A stretch of 64,000 nucleotides of DNA from Caulobacter sp. (GTDB taxonomy: Bacteria; Pseudomonadota; Alphaproteobacteria; Caulobacterales; Caulobacteraceae): assembly GCA_029866155.1 (NCBI GenBank), contig JARWZW010000056.1:39884-103883 (forward strand). Reading direction: 5' to 3'. The translations under genes and the position numbers were made by a program. This document shows, piece after piece, positions 1 to 9,796 of this stretch (positions are counted from its first letter, which is position 1; each line of letters begins with the position of its first letter). The notes beneath the pieces were generated by a model. The model had not been told where the DNA came from, ran no database searches, and saw nothing but the letters and a program-made list of their open reading frames with translations.

Positions 1-42
1 ACAGCGGACTCCGCGCAGGACCTGCTGAGCAAGGCCCGTTAA
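1..42 (+). CDS. C-terminal end of an unidentified protein
   Basis: The window opens inside a reading frame that ends TADSAQDLLSKAR and stops with TAA. Only 13 residues are visible, too few to name a family. The tail looks like the end of an amphipathic helix. It lies 50 bases before the next predicted start on the same strand, so the two could be co-transcribed. Confidence 0.5.
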   Translation, partial: TADSAQDLLSKAR

Positions 43-92
43 GACAGGATTAACCATAAAATCCGACTCTGGATCGACCCCTCCAGACTTCG

Positions 93-437
93 GTGACTGT
101 CCTGTCCGATATCCGTCCCACGGCCCGGCCGATTGCGCCTCTGGTTCAAGCTGCGCCCCGCAGCGCGGCCCAGAGGGCGTTTTTCGATGCGGCCCTTGGC
201 AGGGCGACCGGCGATTCTTCGCCCGTTCAGGCGGCGCCTGTCCAGACCGCGCCAGCACGTCCCGAGGCGCAGCCGTCGCTCCGGACTGCGGCCGCCCAGA
301 CGCCTTCCCAGACCGCTTCCCTGCAGGCGGCCCTGCGCAACCTCGCGGCCTTCACCCCGGCTCCGGCCCCGGAACCCGCCGCCGAGACGCCGCGCAGGAT
401 CCTGCGGCCGGGTTCGCTGGTGGATATCAAGGTCTGA
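93..437 (+). CDS. Hypothetical Ala/Pro-rich small protein
   Basis: This 114-residue protein starts at GTG. It has no signal peptide or membrane segment. The middle (about residues 40-95) is low complexity, rich in Ala, Pro, Gln and Thr, and probably disordered. A more ordered N-terminal part carries RSAAQRAFFDAAL, and the basic tail reads RRILRPGSLVDIKV. I do not recognise the family. The frame has acceptable codon bias for this genome, and the overlapping frame at 133-519 is Arg-rich and looks like its shadow. It may belong with the gene cut off at the left edge. No Shine-Dalgarno sequence was seen. Confidence 0.5.
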   Translation: MTVLSDIRPTARPIAPLVQAAPRSAAQRAFFDAALGRATGDSSPVQAAPVQTAPARPEAQPSLRTAAAQTPSQTASLQAALRNLAAFTPAPAPEPAAETPRRILRPGSLVDIKV

Positions 438-610
438 CGCCAGCCGCTTCGCTGCCGAATCAGCCCGGAGGTCTTTGACCAGTATTTTCAGTATTGCGGG
501 AACGGTTCCCGGGTCTTGATTTCCCCATCCCGCTTGTCAAACATAGTTGCCTTCGGGCATGCGTGTCAAAGTCCGCAACCTGACGGTCGGCTGGCCATCA
601 GCCCGTCCGA

Positions 611-2296
611 TCAGGCCGCCATGGACGACGGCACGGTCTTGCCCAGGATCATGTCGCTGGCCTTTTCGGCGATCATGATGGTCGGGGCGTTGGTGTTGCC
701 ACTGACCAGCCGGGGCATGATGGAGGCGTCCACAACCCTCAGGCCTTCCACGCCATGGACCCGCAGCTGGGCGTCGACCACGGCCCGGGGTCCGGTTCCC
801 ATCTGGCAGGTGCCGACCGGGTGATAGATGGTCGTGCCGGCGGCCCGCGCATATTCCAGCAGCATCTCGTCGCTCTGGAAGTCCGGGCCGGGCATCATCT
901 CGTGGTCGATAAAGGGAGCCAGGGCGGGCTGGGCAGCAATCTGGCGGCCGATCTTCAGGGAGGCCACGGCCACCTCCTGGTCGAGGCTGTCAGCCAGATA
1001 GTTGGCGAAGATGGCGGGATAGACCGAAGGGTCCGCTGACTTGATGCGGATATGTCCCCGGCTTTCCGGCCGCAACTGGCAGGGGGCTATGGTCAGGCCA
1101 GGTTGGCCCTCCAGCTCCATCTTCTGCTCGTTGGTCAGCTTCTCGACATTCATGGTGGCCGGCAGGATATGGTACTGGATATCGGGGTGGGCCAGGTCGG
1201 GCCGGGACTTGCAGAAGACCGCGATATGGGCCGCTGACAGGGTCAGAAGGCCCTTTCGCTGGAACAGGAACTTCATCGCCTCGCCGATGAAGCGTGGTCC
1301 ACGGGTCAGCTCATTGACAGAGATGACATCGGATTTGAGCCGGTACTGCTGGCTCATGACATAGTGGTCCTGCAGGTTCTCGCCCACCCCAGGCAGGTCT
1401 GCGACCACCTCTACGCCATGCTGGCGGAGCAGATCGCCCGGACCGACACCTGACAGCTGCAGAAGCTGCGGCGAATTGACAGCGCCGCCGGACAGGATGA
1501 CTTCCTTCGCCGCCCTGGCCGTACGCTTCACGCCATTCTGGACGAAGGCCACGCCCACGGCGCGCTTGCCCTCGAACAGGACCTTCGACGCCAGAGCCCG
1601 GGTCTCGACCCGCAGGTTCGCCCGGCCCATGACCGGGTGCAGATAGGCGACCGCCGCCGAGCAGCGCTGGCCGTTCTTCACGGTCAGCTGGTAGTAGCTG
1701 ACCCCTTCCTGGTCGCCACCGTTGAGATCGGCCCGGCGCGGAATCCCGGCCTGTTCACAGGCATCGACCACGGCGTCGGACACCGGATGGGTCGTGGTGA
1801 CGTCCGAGACGTTCAGCGGCCCGCCCTTGCCATGCTGCGGGGCGCCTTCACCGGTCACCGCGTCCCGTTCCTGGTTCTGGCTGCGCAGGAAATAGGGCAG
1901 GACATCGTCCCAGCTCCAGCCCTCGCATCCCAGTTGGCGCCAGTTGTCGTAGTCGGCGTCCTGGCCGCGGATATAGAGCAGGCCGTTGATCGATGAGGAG
2001 CCGCCCAGCACCTTGCCGCGCGGCCAGACATGACTGCGGCCGCCGGTAGTGGGGTCCGGCTCGGTCTCGTAGAGCCAGTTGACCTTGGGATCCTTCAGGG
2101 TCTGGCTGTAGCCGACCGGGATATGGATCATCATGTTGGACAGGAACTGCGAAGGGTTCTTCGTCGGCCGATCATCACCGCCCGCTTCCAGCAGCAGGAC
2201 CCGGGTCTTGCCATCGGCGGTCAGGCGGTTGGCCAGAACGCATCCGGCGCTGCCGGCCCCCACGATGATGTAGTCGACCTCGATGCTGTCGCTCAT
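611..2296 (-). CDS. GMC-family FAD oxidoreductase (choline/alcohol dehydrogenase-like)
   Basis: A 561-residue flavoprotein of the glucose-methanol-choline family. The N-terminal FAD Rossmann motif GAGSAG is at residues 13-18, followed by a ribose-binding LLLEAGG. The GMC signature [13 protein letters not shown] lies near residue 95. The C-terminal half has the conserved [11 protein letters not shown] segment and SGNTNAPT, which carry the catalytic His and Asn. Length fits choline dehydrogenase and alcohol dehydrogenase AlkJ types. The ATG at 2296 was chosen because GGGAGCGG sits just upstream; an in-frame ATG 15 bases further out is possible. Substrate cannot be assigned: no betaine genes are nearby, and the neighbours suggest oxidation of alcohols or lipid-derived compounds. 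Confidence 0.9.
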   Translation of the reverse strand: MSDSIEVDYIIVGAGSAGCVLANRLTADGKTRVLLLEAGGDDRPTKNPSQFLSNMMIHIPVGYSQTLKDPKVNWLYETEPDPTTGGRSHVWPRGKVLGGSSSINGLLYIRGQDADYDNWRQLGCEGWSWDDVLPYFLRSQNQERDAVTGEGAPQHGKGGPLNVSDVTTTHPVSDAVVDACEQAGIPRRADLNGGDQEGVSYYQLTVKNGQRCSAAVAYLHPVMGRANLRVETRALASKVLFEGKRAVGVAFVQNGVKRTARAAKEVILSGGAVNSPQLLQLSGVGPGDLLRQHGVEVVADLPGVGENLQDHYVMSQQYRLKSDVISVNELTRGPRFIGEAMKFLFQRKGLLTLSAAHIAVFCKSRPDLAHPDIQYHILPATMNVEKLTNEQKMELEGQPGLTIAPCQLRPESRGHIRIKSADPSVYPAIFANYLADSLDQEVAVASLKIGRQIAAQPALAPFIDHEMMPGPDFQSDEMLLEYARAAGTTIYHPVGTCQMGTGPRAVVDAQLRVHGVEGLRVVDASIMPRLVSGNTNAPTIMIAEKASDMILGKTVPSSMAA

Positions 2297-2510
2297 TGTC
2301 CCGCTCCCCATAGGGTCTTGATTGAATCGCCGGATCCTGGGACCCGCCCCGGATCCTCCGGGATTGTTGAGATTTCGGTTACGCTGAGAAGGCGGCGGCG
2401 TCTAGGCCGGGATGGTCGCAGGCGCCCCCTGGTGAGCGGCCCGGACAATCAGCCGCTGCGCGTCTGATTGCGCCCTCTTGCCGGGACGGCGACCTTGAGC
2501 GGCGCTGCCG

Positions 2511-2564
2511 CTAGAGCATGTTCCGATAAGTGTGAAGAGGCTATCGGATCGAAACAGGCTCTAG
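2511..2564. repeat. CTAGAGC-ended palindromic repeat, short form
   Basis: A 54-bp unit with perfect 7-bp ends (CTAGAGC / GCTCTAG) and an inner inverted pair CCGATA / TATCGG. It resembles the longer elements at 7860 and 29727 with the middle missing. Its right-hand CTAG supplies the TAG stop of the asparaginase gene on the minus strand. Confidence 0.75.
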
Positions 2565-3445
2565 GTCTCGAACGCCAGGGAGACGATGTCGCCGTCCGGG
2601 GAGAGGGCGGCGCGTTTCATGCCGGCGGAGACGTAGGGCATGGCCACGGCTCCATCGGCTCCTATGGCGATCAGCCCGCCGTCGCCCCCGAGCTTGCGTA
2701 TCTGGTCCAGCACGGCGTCGGCGGCTTCCGCAAGGGACTGGCCGCCAAACCGCATGCGGTGGGCCAGTTGGGCGGCGGCGGCGACCCGGATGAAATACTC
2801 GCCCTGTCCGGTGCAGGAGACCGCCGCGACCTGGTCGGCCCAGCATCCGGCGCCGATCAGGGGGCTGTCGCCGACCCGACCGGGCAGCTTGCCAAACACC
2901 CCGCCGGTAGAGGTGGCGGCCGCCAGCCGGCCCTGATCGTCCCTCACGACACAGCCCACCGTGCCATGATGGAGGGCGCCGGGCGGATGGTTGGACTCGA
3001 AGGTTCCGGCCCGGGTGAACCAGTCTGCAGGATGAGCCACCTGCGCCAGGCCCTGTAACCGGCCAAAGGCGGCAGCCCCGGCGCCGGCCAGCATGACATG
3101 GGGGGTCTGGTCCATGACCGCCCGGGCCACATCCACGGGACTCTGGAAGCCTTCCAGGGCCGCCACGGAGCCGGCCAGGCCTGTGGCCCCGTCCATCAGG
3201 GCGGCGTCCAGCTCATAGGCGCCGGCGAGGTTGGGCGAGGCGCCGCGTCCGGCGACATAGAGGCCTGACGACTCCAGGGCCCGGGTGGTCTCGACCACCA
3301 CCTCAAGGGCGGCGGCGCCGGCCTTCAGACGGTCGCGTCCAGCCTCGACCAGGCCGCGCATATGGGCGATCTCGCGACTGTAGTCGCGGCCGGGCCGGGC
3401 GCCGGCGCCGCCATGCAGAACCAGACTCAAACATTTGTTCGCCAA
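2561..3445 (-). CDS. Isoaspartyl peptidase / plant-type L-asparaginase
   Basis: A 294-residue N-terminal nucleophile hydrolase. The family opener LVLHGGAGA is at residues 8-16. The autocleavage site HHGTVGCVV places the nucleophile Thr at residue 162, and TSTGG plus [12 protein letters not shown] follow in the beta subunit. Maturation would give alpha and beta chains of about 161 and 133 residues. The family hydrolyses isoaspartyl dipeptides and L-asparagine. The start is a TTG, as no ATG lies near the conserved N-terminus. The stop codon is the terminal CTAG of a dispersed repeat, so the C-terminus may have been redefined when the repeat arrived. Divergent from the next gene. Confidence 0.9.
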   Translation of the reverse strand: MANKCLSLVLHGGAGARPGRDYSREIAHMRGLVEAGRDRLKAGAAALEVVVETTRALESSGLYVAGRGASPNLAGAYELDAALMDGATGLAGSVAALEGFQSPVDVARAVMDQTPHVMLAGAGAAAFGRLQGLAQVAHPADWFTRAGTFESNHPPGALHHGTVGCVVRDDQGRLAAATSTGGVFGKLPGRVGDSPLIGAGCWADQVAAVSCTGQGEYFIRVAAAAQLAHRMRFGGQSLAEAADAVLDQIRKLGGDGGLIAIGADGAVAMPYVSAGMKRAALSPDGDIVSLAFET

Positions 3446-3523
3446 CTTCGGTCTCCCGGCCTATGAACGCTGCAACAGCGGCGATAGCCTCGCTGGACTT
3501 AACAGAAAAACGGGAGACTTGGC

Positions 3524-4522
3524 ATGAAGGCGGTGCTCAGCAAGGTGGTTGGCGGACCCGAAACCCTGGTTGTGGAGGATGTCCCCAGCCCGGTTGCCGG
3601 TCCCGGCCAGGTGGTGCTGTCGATCAAGGCCTGCGGGGTCAACTACCCGGACGTGCTGATCATCCAGGACATGTACCAGTTCAAGCCGGCCCGGCCCTTT
3701 TCGCCTGGCGGCGAGGTTTCCGGGGTCATCAAAGAAGTCGGCGAGGGCGTCACGGCGGTGAAGCCGGGCGACCGGGTTCTGGCCAGCACCGGCAATGGCG
3801 GCATGGCCGAGGAGATCCTGATTGATCCGTCCCGCCTGACCCCGATCCCCGACTCCATGCCCTATGACGAGGCTGCGGCCTTCATGATGACCTATGGCAC
3901 CAGCTGGTACGCCCTCAAGGATCGCGGCCATCTGAAGGCCGGGGAAACCCTGCTGGTCCTCGGCGCCGCGGGCGGCGTCGGCCTGGCGGCGGTGGAACTG
4001 GGCAAGGCCATGGGCGCTCGGGTGATTGCGGCCGCCTCCTCGCAGGAAAAGGTCGACCTGGCCATCGCCCATGGCGCAGACGCCGGGGTTGTCTATCCGG
4101 TCGGCCCCTTCGACAAGGACGGGACCAAGGCCCTGGCCCAGCTGTTCAAGGACGCCTGCGGCCCCAAGGGCTGGGACGTGGCCTATGACGCCGTCGGCGG
4201 CGACTATGCCGAGGCCACCATCCGCGCCAGCGGCTGGGGCGGCCGGTTCCTGGTGATCGGCTTCCCGGCCGGCATTCCCAAGGTGCCGCTGAACCTGACC
4301 CTGCTGAAATCCTGCGACATCGTCGGGGTCTTCTGGGGCGCAGCCGTGGCCCGCGATCCGGCGGCGCACCAGGAAAATGTCCGCCAGCTGATGACCATGT
4401 ACAGCGAGGGCAAGATCCGCCCCCATGTGTCGGAAACCTTCAGCCTGGACCGGGCGGGCGAAGCCATTGCCCACCTGGCGGCTCGCAAGGCCATGGGCAA
4501 GGTCGTGGTCGTCACCGAATAG
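3524..4522 (+). CDS. NADPH:quinone oxidoreductase family protein (zinc-free MDR)
   Basis: A 332-residue medium-chain reductase. An N-terminal GroES-like fold contains CGVNYPDVLIIQ, and the nucleotide-binding GAAGGVG is at residues 147-153. The Cys/His ligands of zinc alcohol dehydrogenases are absent, which places it with QOR-like reductases that move hydride from NADPH to quinones or enoyl compounds. GGGAG lies 7 bases before the ATG. It is first in a same-strand run with the SDR and EamA genes, consistent with a catabolic or detoxification cluster. Substrate unknown. Confidence 0.88.
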   Translation: MKAVLSKVVGGPETLVVEDVPSPVAGPGQVVLSIKACGVNYPDVLIIQDMYQFKPARPFSPGGEVSGVIKEVGEGVTAVKPGDRVLASTGNGGMAEEILIDPSRLTPIPDSMPYDEAAAFMMTYGTSWYALKDRGHLKAGETLLVLGAAGGVGLAAVELGKAMGARVIAAASSQEKVDLAIAHGADAGVVYPVGPFDKDGTKALAQLFKDACGPKGWDVAYDAVGGDYAEATIRASGWGGRFLVIGFPAGIPKVPLNLTLLKSCDIVGVFWGAAVARDPAAHQENVRQLMTMYSEGKIRPHVSETFSLDRAGEAIAHLAARKAMGKVVVVTE

Positions 4523-4639
4523 CAGGGGCTGACAGGGGGCAGGCTGACTGACGGCTGATCCGGGCGAGCCCCGGGGCAGGGCCACCCGGTCGGCCGGCCC
4601 CGGTTCCGCACAAGACAGAAATCATCAGGGAAAAACGTC

Positions 4640-5527
4640 ATGGCCGGCAGGCTTGAAGGTAAAATTGCACTGATCACCGGCGCCGCTTCGGGTATCGGCC
4701 TTGGCGCCGTCGAACTGTTTGTCGCCGAGGGCGCCTGCGTGGTCGCCGCCGACATGCAGGATGAAAAGGGCGCCATGCTGGAGCGGCGCTTCCCGGACCG
4801 GGTGCGCTACATACACTGCAATGTGACCCAGGAGGCCGATATCGCCCGGGCCGTGGCCCTGGCTGACAGCCAGTTCGGCGGCCTGGACATCCTGTTCAAC
4901 AATGCCGGCCACGGCGGCAGCACCACCGGCGTTGCCGACATGGATGCTGACGGCTGGGACGCCACCTTCGCCCTGCTGGTCAAGGGCCCGGCCATGGGCA
5001 TGAAACATGCCGTGCCCCTGATGCTGAAGCGCGGCGGCGGCAGCATCATCAACACCGCCTCCATTGCCGGGTTGCAGGCCGGCTTCGGACCTCTGGCCTA
5101 TTCCTCGGCCAAATGCGCGGTCATTCACATGAGCCGCTGCGCCGCCGCCGAGTTGAGCCCCCAGAGGATCCGCGTCAACGCCATCTGCCCTGGCCTGATC
5201 GCCACCTCGATCTTCGGCGCCAGCATGGGCCTTTCCCGCGAGGTGGCTGACCAGATGGCCGCCCGGGTCGCGGAGATGGGCGGCAAGGTCCAGCCGATTC
5301 CCAAGGCCGGCGCGCCCGACGACATCGCCCGGGCGGCCCTCTATCTGGCCAGCGACGACAGCGTCTTCGTGACAGGCACCCATATCGTCGTGGATGGCGG
5401 CATCACTATCGGCGGCCGCAGCAGCTGGGACCCCACGGCCGGCTCGCCCTTTCTGGAAGCGCTCGGAATCTCGGCGGAACAGGCCGCGGAGATGCGCGCC
5501 GCCATGGCCGCCGCCAAGGCCGGATGA
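4640..5527 (+). CDS. SDR family oxidoreductase
   Basis: A 295-residue classical short-chain dehydrogenase. The cofactor motif TGAASGIG is at residues 13-20 and NNAG at 87-90. The catalytic Ser141, Tyr154 and Lys158 appear in the order expected for the family. The acidic residue in AADMQ after the second strand favours NAD over NADP. The C-terminal extension of about 30 residues (WDPTAGSPFLEAL onward) is longer than in the smallest SDRs. AGGGAAAAACGTC precedes the ATG. It follows the quinone oxidoreductase by 117 bases on the same strand. Substrate not determinable from sequence. Confidence 0.88.
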   Translation: MAGRLEGKIALITGAASGIGLGAVELFVAEGACVVAADMQDEKGAMLERRFPDRVRYIHCNVTQEADIARAVALADSQFGGLDILFNNAGHGGSTTGVADMDADGWDATFALLVKGPAMGMKHAVPLMLKRGGGSIINTASIAGLQAGFGPLAYSSAKCAVIHMSRCAAAELSPQRIRVNAICPGLIATSIFGASMGLSREVADQMAARVAEMGGKVQPIPKAGAPDDIARAALYLASDDSVFVTGTHIVVDGGITIGGRSSWDPTAGSPFLEALGISAEQAAEMRAAMAAAKAG

Positions 5528-5564
5528 GCAGGCTGGGCCCGACCGGCCAGGACCGGGCCTGACC

Positions 5565-6536
5565 ATGCCGGAGGAGCTTCCCCCCACCGGTGTTTCCAGG
5601 GCCGGTGGTGCGGCGACCGCTGCAGCCGTGGCGTCGCGACCCCGTCTGCCGCCCAATATCGAGGGCGCCCTGTGGATGCTGGCCTCGGCGCTGGGCTTCA
5701 CGGTCATGACCAGCCTGATCAAGCTGCTGGGCGATGACTATCCGGCGGCTCTGCAGACCTTCTACCGCTCGGCGGCGGGCCTTATTGTCCTGCTGCCCCT
5801 GGTCGCCCGGGACTGGCGCGGGGCCTTCCGCACGACCCGGCCTGGCATCCTTCTGTTCCGCTCGGGTGTCGGCACGCTTGCGATGATCTTCAGCTTCTAT
5901 GCCTTCCAGAAACTGCCCCTGGCCGAGGCCAACGCCCTGTCCTTCACCCGCACCCTCTGGCTGGTGCCTCTGGCCTTCTTCATCCTGCGCGAACCGCTGG
6001 GACCCTGGAGGATCGGCGCGGCGGTCCTGGGGTTTGCCGGGGTGCTGGTCATGCTGTCGCCCGGCTTCACGGGCAGCGGGCACCCCTTCGGCCTGGCGCA
6101 GTTGGCGGCCCTGGCCTCTGCCGCCATGTTCGCCATGACGATCACCGGGATGAAGGTCATGACCCGCGACCACAGCCCCCTGACCCTGCTGGTCTATTCC
6201 GCCGTCCTGGGTGTGGCCTTCGCCGTGCCGCCCGCCCTGTTCGTCTGGCGCTGGCCCAGCCTGCCGGACCTGGGTCTGCTGACCGCCATGGGGGTGATGG
6301 GGACGATCACCCAAGGCTGCTACATCAAGGGCATGCAGATCGGCGACGCCGGCGCCATGGCCCCCATCGACTATACCCGGCTGGTTTTCACCGCCCTGGT
6401 CGGTTTCGCGGTCTTCCACGAGATTCCCGGCTGGACCACGATTGTCGGGGCCGTGATCGTGGTGGTCTCGACCCTGATCATCACCCTCCGGGAACAGCAG
6501 CAGGCGCGGGCGGCCCGGCGGGCAGTGTCGGACTGA
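5565..6536 (+). CDS. DMT/EamA-family transporter
   Basis: A 323-residue protein with about ten hydrophobic helices arranged as two EamA repeats of five. Typical signs are the GALWMLASALGFTVMTSLIK opening helix, the FYRSAAGLIVLLPL second helix and the small, Gly/Ala-rich last helices. The family exports amino acids or other small metabolites across the inner membrane. The frame is open upstream to 5394, but that part overlaps the SDR gene and lacks hydrophobic character, so the ATG 37 bases after the SDR stop was chosen. The stop sits one base from the convergent DUF1232 gene. Confidence 0.85.
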   Translation: MPEELPPTGVSRAGGAATAAAVASRPRLPPNIEGALWMLASALGFTVMTSLIKLLGDDYPAALQTFYRSAAGLIVLLPLVARDWRGAFRTTRPGILLFRSGVGTLAMIFSFYAFQKLPLAEANALSFTRTLWLVPLAFFILREPLGPWRIGAAVLGFAGVLVMLSPGFTGSGHPFGLAQLAALASAAMFAMTITGMKVMTRDHSPLTLLVYSAVLGVAFAVPPALFVWRWPSLPDLGLLTAMGVMGTITQGCYIKGMQIGDAGAMAPIDYTRLVFTALVGFAVFHEIPGWTTIVGAVIVVVSTLIITLREQQQARAARRAVSD

Positions 6537-6537
6537 C

Positions 6538-6957
6538 CTACCCCTCGTCGCCCGCAAGGAACCTGCGGGCCGCCGACCGGTGACGGTCCTTGACGTTCTT
6601 GCCGACCACAGCCAGCAGCGCGGCGATGACGGCCGCGTCATCCGTAAAGCCGACCCCGGCCAGGACGTCAGGAATGACGTCGGTCGGCAGGATGAAATAG
6701 GCCAGGGCGGCGAGGATCAGGCCCTTGGCCGCCATGGGGGTTTCCGGGTCCCGGGCGCACCACCAGACCGACAGGACATCGTCCAGGAAGGGCACCTTGG
6801 ACGCCACCTGCCGGACCTTGGGCCAGAAGCCCTCCGCCACCTTGACCTCATTCACCCGGATCACCTCGGGACTGAGGGTCCGGGAGGGATCAAGAACCTC
6901 TTTCGGACTGACGTCAGACGGGTTGACGTCGGGTGACGGCTTGGCTTTCGCGCTCAC
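6538..6957 (-). CDS. YkvA-type DUF1232 membrane protein
   Basis: This 139-residue protein has a charged N-terminal half and the DUF1232 core at about residues 67-120, with DPETP, LAALAYFILPTDVIPD and GFTDDAAVIAALL. The family is small, inner-membrane associated and of unknown function. The distinctive segment is the aromatic helix followed by P-TD-IPD and a second helix. It converges tail to tail with the EamA gene with no room for a separate terminator. A 57-base gap separates its start from the divergent SDR gene. Confidence 0.85.
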   Translation of the reverse strand: MSAKAKPSPDVNPSDVSPKEVLDPSRTLSPEVIRVNEVKVAEGFWPKVRQVASKVPFLDDVLSVWWCARDPETPMAAKGLILAALAYFILPTDVIPDVLAGVGFTDDAAVIAALLAVVGKNVKDRHRSAARRFLAGDEG

Positions 6958-7014
6958 GAGGCTAAACCCCTTTCCACAAACTTCTGTTCAACACGATCAG
7001 ACTGGGAGACGTCC

Positions 7015-7803
7015 ATGAAACTCGATAGTTCCGTCGCCGCCGTTGTCACGGGCGGCGCCTCAGGCCTCGGTGAAGCCACCGTCCGCGCTCTTGTCGCCCA
7101 GGGCGTCAAGGTCGCAATTTTCGACCTCGACCGCCAGCAGGAACGCGGCGAAGCCCTCGAAAAGGAATTGGGGGTCACCTTCTGCGCTGTCAATGTCACC
7201 AGCGACGCCGAAGTCGACGCCGGCTTTGAAAAGGCCCGGGCCGCCAACGGCCAGGAGCGGATCCTGGTCAACTGCGCCGGCACCGGCAACGCCGCCAAGA
7301 CGGCCAGCCGCGACAAGGCCACCGGCGCCATCAAGCACTTCCCGCTGGCCCATTTCGACATGATCATCCAGATCAACCTGGTCGGCACCTTCCGATGCAT
7401 CGCCAAGTCGGCGGCAGGCATGCTGACCCTGGAGCCGCTGGAAGACGGCGAGCGCGGCGCCATCGTCAACACCGCCTCCGTGGCGGCCGAGGACGGCCAG
7501 ATGGGCCAGGCGGCCTACAGCGCTTCCAAGGGCGGCGTTGTCGGCATGACCCTGCCGATCGCCCGTGACCTGATGGGTGAAGGGATCCGCGTCAACACCA
7601 TCCTGCCGGGCATCTTCAACACTCCGCTGATGAACGCCGCGCCGGAAGCCGTGAAGGCCGCCCTGGCTGCTTCGGTGCCCTTCCCCAAGCGCCTGGGTCT
7701 GGCCGACGAATACGCCCAGCTGGCCCTGACCATGATCACCAACGGCTACTTCAACGGCGAAGACGTCCGTCTCGACGGCGCCATCCGCATGTCCCCGCGC
7801 TAA
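7015..7803 (+). CDS. SDR 3-hydroxyacyl-CoA dehydrogenase-like (HSD10 type)
   Basis: A 262-residue short-chain dehydrogenase. TGGASGLG is at residues 12-19, an Asp at 37 in FDLD favours NAD, and NCAGTGNA takes the place of NNAG. Ser155, Tyr168 and Lys172 form the catalytic set. The SSVAAVVTGGASGLG start, the FPLAHFDMIIQINLVGTF segment and the PFPKRLG...YFNGEDVRLDGA ending resemble type II 3-hydroxyacyl-CoA dehydrogenases (HSD17B10-like), which oxidise 3-hydroxyacyl-CoA in beta-oxidation of branched or short acyl chains. GGGAG lies 7 bases before the ATG. Assignment to this subfamily is by resemblance only. Confidence 0.88.
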   Translation: MKLDSSVAAVVTGGASGLGEATVRALVAQGVKVAIFDLDRQQERGEALEKELGVTFCAVNVTSDAEVDAGFEKARAANGQERILVNCAGTGNAAKTASRDKATGAIKHFPLAHFDMIIQINLVGTFRCIAKSAAGMLTLEPLEDGERGAIVNTASVAAEDGQMGQAAYSASKGGVVGMTLPIARDLMGEGIRVNTILPGIFNTPLMNAAPEAVKAALAASVPFPKRLGLADEYAQLALTMITNGYFNGEDVRLDGAIRMSPR

Positions 7804-7859
7804 GCCAGGGACCGATACAGGACAGCACCCTGCCTGCAGGGGGAGGGGGCTGTCCCCTG

Positions 7860-7970
7860 GAGCATGGTCCGACAGGCGTGAAGCGGCCATCGGATCGAGC
7901 CAGGCCTTAACATATTGAACCAGAGACTGTTTTTCCGTCATGATCGGTTCGATCATGACGGAAGAAACCG
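7860..7970 (+). repeat. CTAGAGC-type dispersed repeat, degenerate copy
   Basis: The gap from 7804 to 8142 holds no gene that I can support. It carries a copy of the repeat seen at 29727 (opposite orientation): GGAGCATGGTCCGACA, ATCGGATCGAGCC, CTGTTTTTCCGT and GATCGGTTCGATCATGACGG match in order. The right end is worn: GCGCCGGACCAGGCC near 8028 may be what is left of it. The ATGATCGGTTCGATCAT portion can fold on itself. Confidence 0.65.
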
Positions 7971-8142
7971 GCAGGGGGGCGGCGGCGAAGTCCATTCGCG
8001 GCCGCCCTTCTGCGTTCAGCCGGATTGCGCCGGACCAGGCCAGGCCCGTCACCAGAATGGCCTATCCCATCGGACGATGCGGCCCCGGGCAGTGTTGTCA
8101 CTATGGCCTTGTGACGCCGCCCTGGCGTCGGGAGGCAAGAAA

Positions 8143-9123
8143 ATGACAATCAGCAAATTCCTGGTCCGGCTCGCGGTGCTGGGACTGGCCTTCAGCCCCC
8201 TTGCGGCTCCGGCCGCCCTGGCGGATGTGGTCGTGGGCCAGGCTCGACGAGGCTGCGCCGACAACGGGCAACCCGGACTGATCGGTTTTGTGGTCGATGA
8301 GCCCGCACCGGTTCCTGGCGGCCGGGCCAGCGATGTGCGGTTCCGCGCCAATTTCAATCGGGTGGTCGCCCGGGGCGAGGGGGTCTGCCTCAAACTGACC
8401 CTGGGCGGCAGGGGCCTGCGCGCCCTGGTCAACGGTGGCGGGGGCGTGATGTCGGTCAACGGGGTCCAGACCATCGCCCTGGCAGTCTCTGGAGACGGGA
8501 CCGACGCCATCGCGTTTTCGTTGGGAAGATCGACCCGAACATCGGGTATAGCCATGCCGTCATTCTATGCGATCGGGACGACCCTGATGACGGCTGCTGG
8601 CGTCGGCACCTTGACGGTCGAGCAGATCAACGCCGATGGCGGCGTACTGGGCCTGGCTCAAAACGTCCAGGTGCAGGTTGCGGCCACGCCCCGCCCCATG
8701 ATGCAGATCTCGCGTCCGGTCCTGCTCCGGGGGCAGGTCGGAGAAGGCACGATCTATTTTGAGAACTTCCAGCTGGCGCGAGATCTGACCATCCAGACCC
8801 TTGTGTCTGATACGACCTTCTCTCAGGCCCTGGCCTATCGGCCTGTCGCAGGGGGCGCCTATGCAGGGCAGTACATGTACCGGGTCGCTGACGGTTCCCA
8901 GGTCGACGGCCGCTTCTACTACAAGGCCATCTCAAACCCTGCCCAGAGGCAGATCGTTTCCTTCCGGTTCAATGATGTCTTCACCCTGCCCGCGCCCCAG
9001 GTGACGGTGAATCCAGTCCCCAACTGCGGGTCCAAGCCCCAGATTTTCCAGCTTCAGCCGGATGGTAGCCGGGTCGCGGACTGCATCAAGGTGCAGATTC
9101 GGCCTCTGCCGCTGATCAACTGA
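8143..9123 (+). CDS. Exported hypothetical protein
   Basis: A 326-residue protein with a clear Sec signal peptide, cleaved after APAALA near residue 27. The mature part is rich in Gly, Val and beta-prone stretches, with few charged clusters, and has a Cys pair near its N-terminus (RRGCADNG) and another near the end (PNCGSK, VADCIK) that could form disulfides. I do not recognise the family. The frame is open from 7915, but that part crosses the intergenic repeat; GGAGGCAAGAAA directly before the ATG at 8143 settles the start. Probably periplasmic or surface associated. Confidence 0.75.
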   Translation: MTISKFLVRLAVLGLAFSPLAAPAALADVVVGQARRGCADNGQPGLIGFVVDEPAPVPGGRASDVRFRANFNRVVARGEGVCLKLTLGGRGLRALVNGGGGVMSVNGVQTIALAVSGDGTDAIAFSLGRSTRTSGIAMPSFYAIGTTLMTAAGVGTLTVEQINADGGVLGLAQNVQVQVAATPRPMMQISRPVLLRGQVGEGTIYFENFQLARDLTIQTLVSDTTFSQALAYRPVAGGAYAGQYMYRVADGSQVDGRFYYKAISNPAQRQIVSFRFNDVFTLPAPQVTVNPVPNCGSKPQIFQLQPDGSRVADCIKVQIRPLPLIN

Positions 9124-9135
9124 CGCTCTCCGGCC

Positions 9136-9726
9136 TCACCGGGTCTCGGGACGAACGATTCCGGGACCCAGATTGGTCACCACCTCGCGGGCGTTAAACG
9201 ACCGCTCAGGCCCGGCAGGGGAAGCCCCCCGATAGAGGACGATTTCCGCCATGGCCTCATAGCGGGTCACTGTGCGGGTATCGAGGTCGTCGGCCCAGAA
9301 CCGGTCGCTATACCAGGGGTCCCAACTGCGCCATCCGTAACGGGGTCCGAAATAGCGCCAGGACGGCCGCCAGTAGCCATAGGCGAAGCCCGGGCCGAAC
9401 CTGCCGGGCCCTGGCTCCAGATAGGTCCTGCTGTCCTTGCTGACCTCGCGGTCGGCCATGATGAAGCCGTCATAACCTTCCGCAAGGGTCAGTTCCGCCG
9501 CCCGGTAGAGCAGATAACGCTCTACCGTGTCCTTCGAGGTCAGGCTGTTGCCGGCGAAGGTGACCTTGAACCGGTCGGCGGTGATCTTCTGGTCGCCATA
9601 GCCGCCCGAGACGGCCTGGCCCTTGACATTGGGCTGATACGGCGTGGCGGTGGCGCAGGCAGACAGGCTGGCCCCGGCGAGGACAAGGGCGCCGAGGAGC
9701 GCCGCAGTTTTGATCGGTTTCATCAT
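9136..9726 (-). CDS. CC0125/CC1285-type lipoprotein
   Basis: A 196-residue predicted lipoprotein. The signal peptide ends in the lipobox LSAC (Cys about residue 25). The mature part begins ATATPYQP and has GYGDQKITADRF and AGNSLTSKDTVERYLLYRAAELT, features I associate with a lipoprotein family common in Caulobacter and relatives. An aromatic, Gly-rich segment (GFAYGYWRPSWRYFGPRYGW) follows. Two ATGs in tandem begin the gene; GAGAG precedes them, so the first was taken, and the longer open frame was rejected because it would bury the signal peptide. Function unknown. Confidence 0.82.
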   Translation of the reverse strand: MMKPIKTAALLGALVLAGASLSACATATPYQPNVKGQAVSGGYGDQKITADRFKVTFAGNSLTSKDTVERYLLYRAAELTLAEGYDGFIMADREVSKDSRTYLEPGPGRFGPGFAYGYWRPSWRYFGPRYGWRSWDPWYSDRFWADDLDTRTVTRYEAMAEIVLYRGASPAGPERSFNAREVVTNLGPGIVRPETR

Positions 9727-9796
9727 GGGTCTCTCAAGCTCCGGACCGTGCCCGCCGTCCGCCAGACTGGCCCCTTGCCGCCCGGGCGGCAAGAAC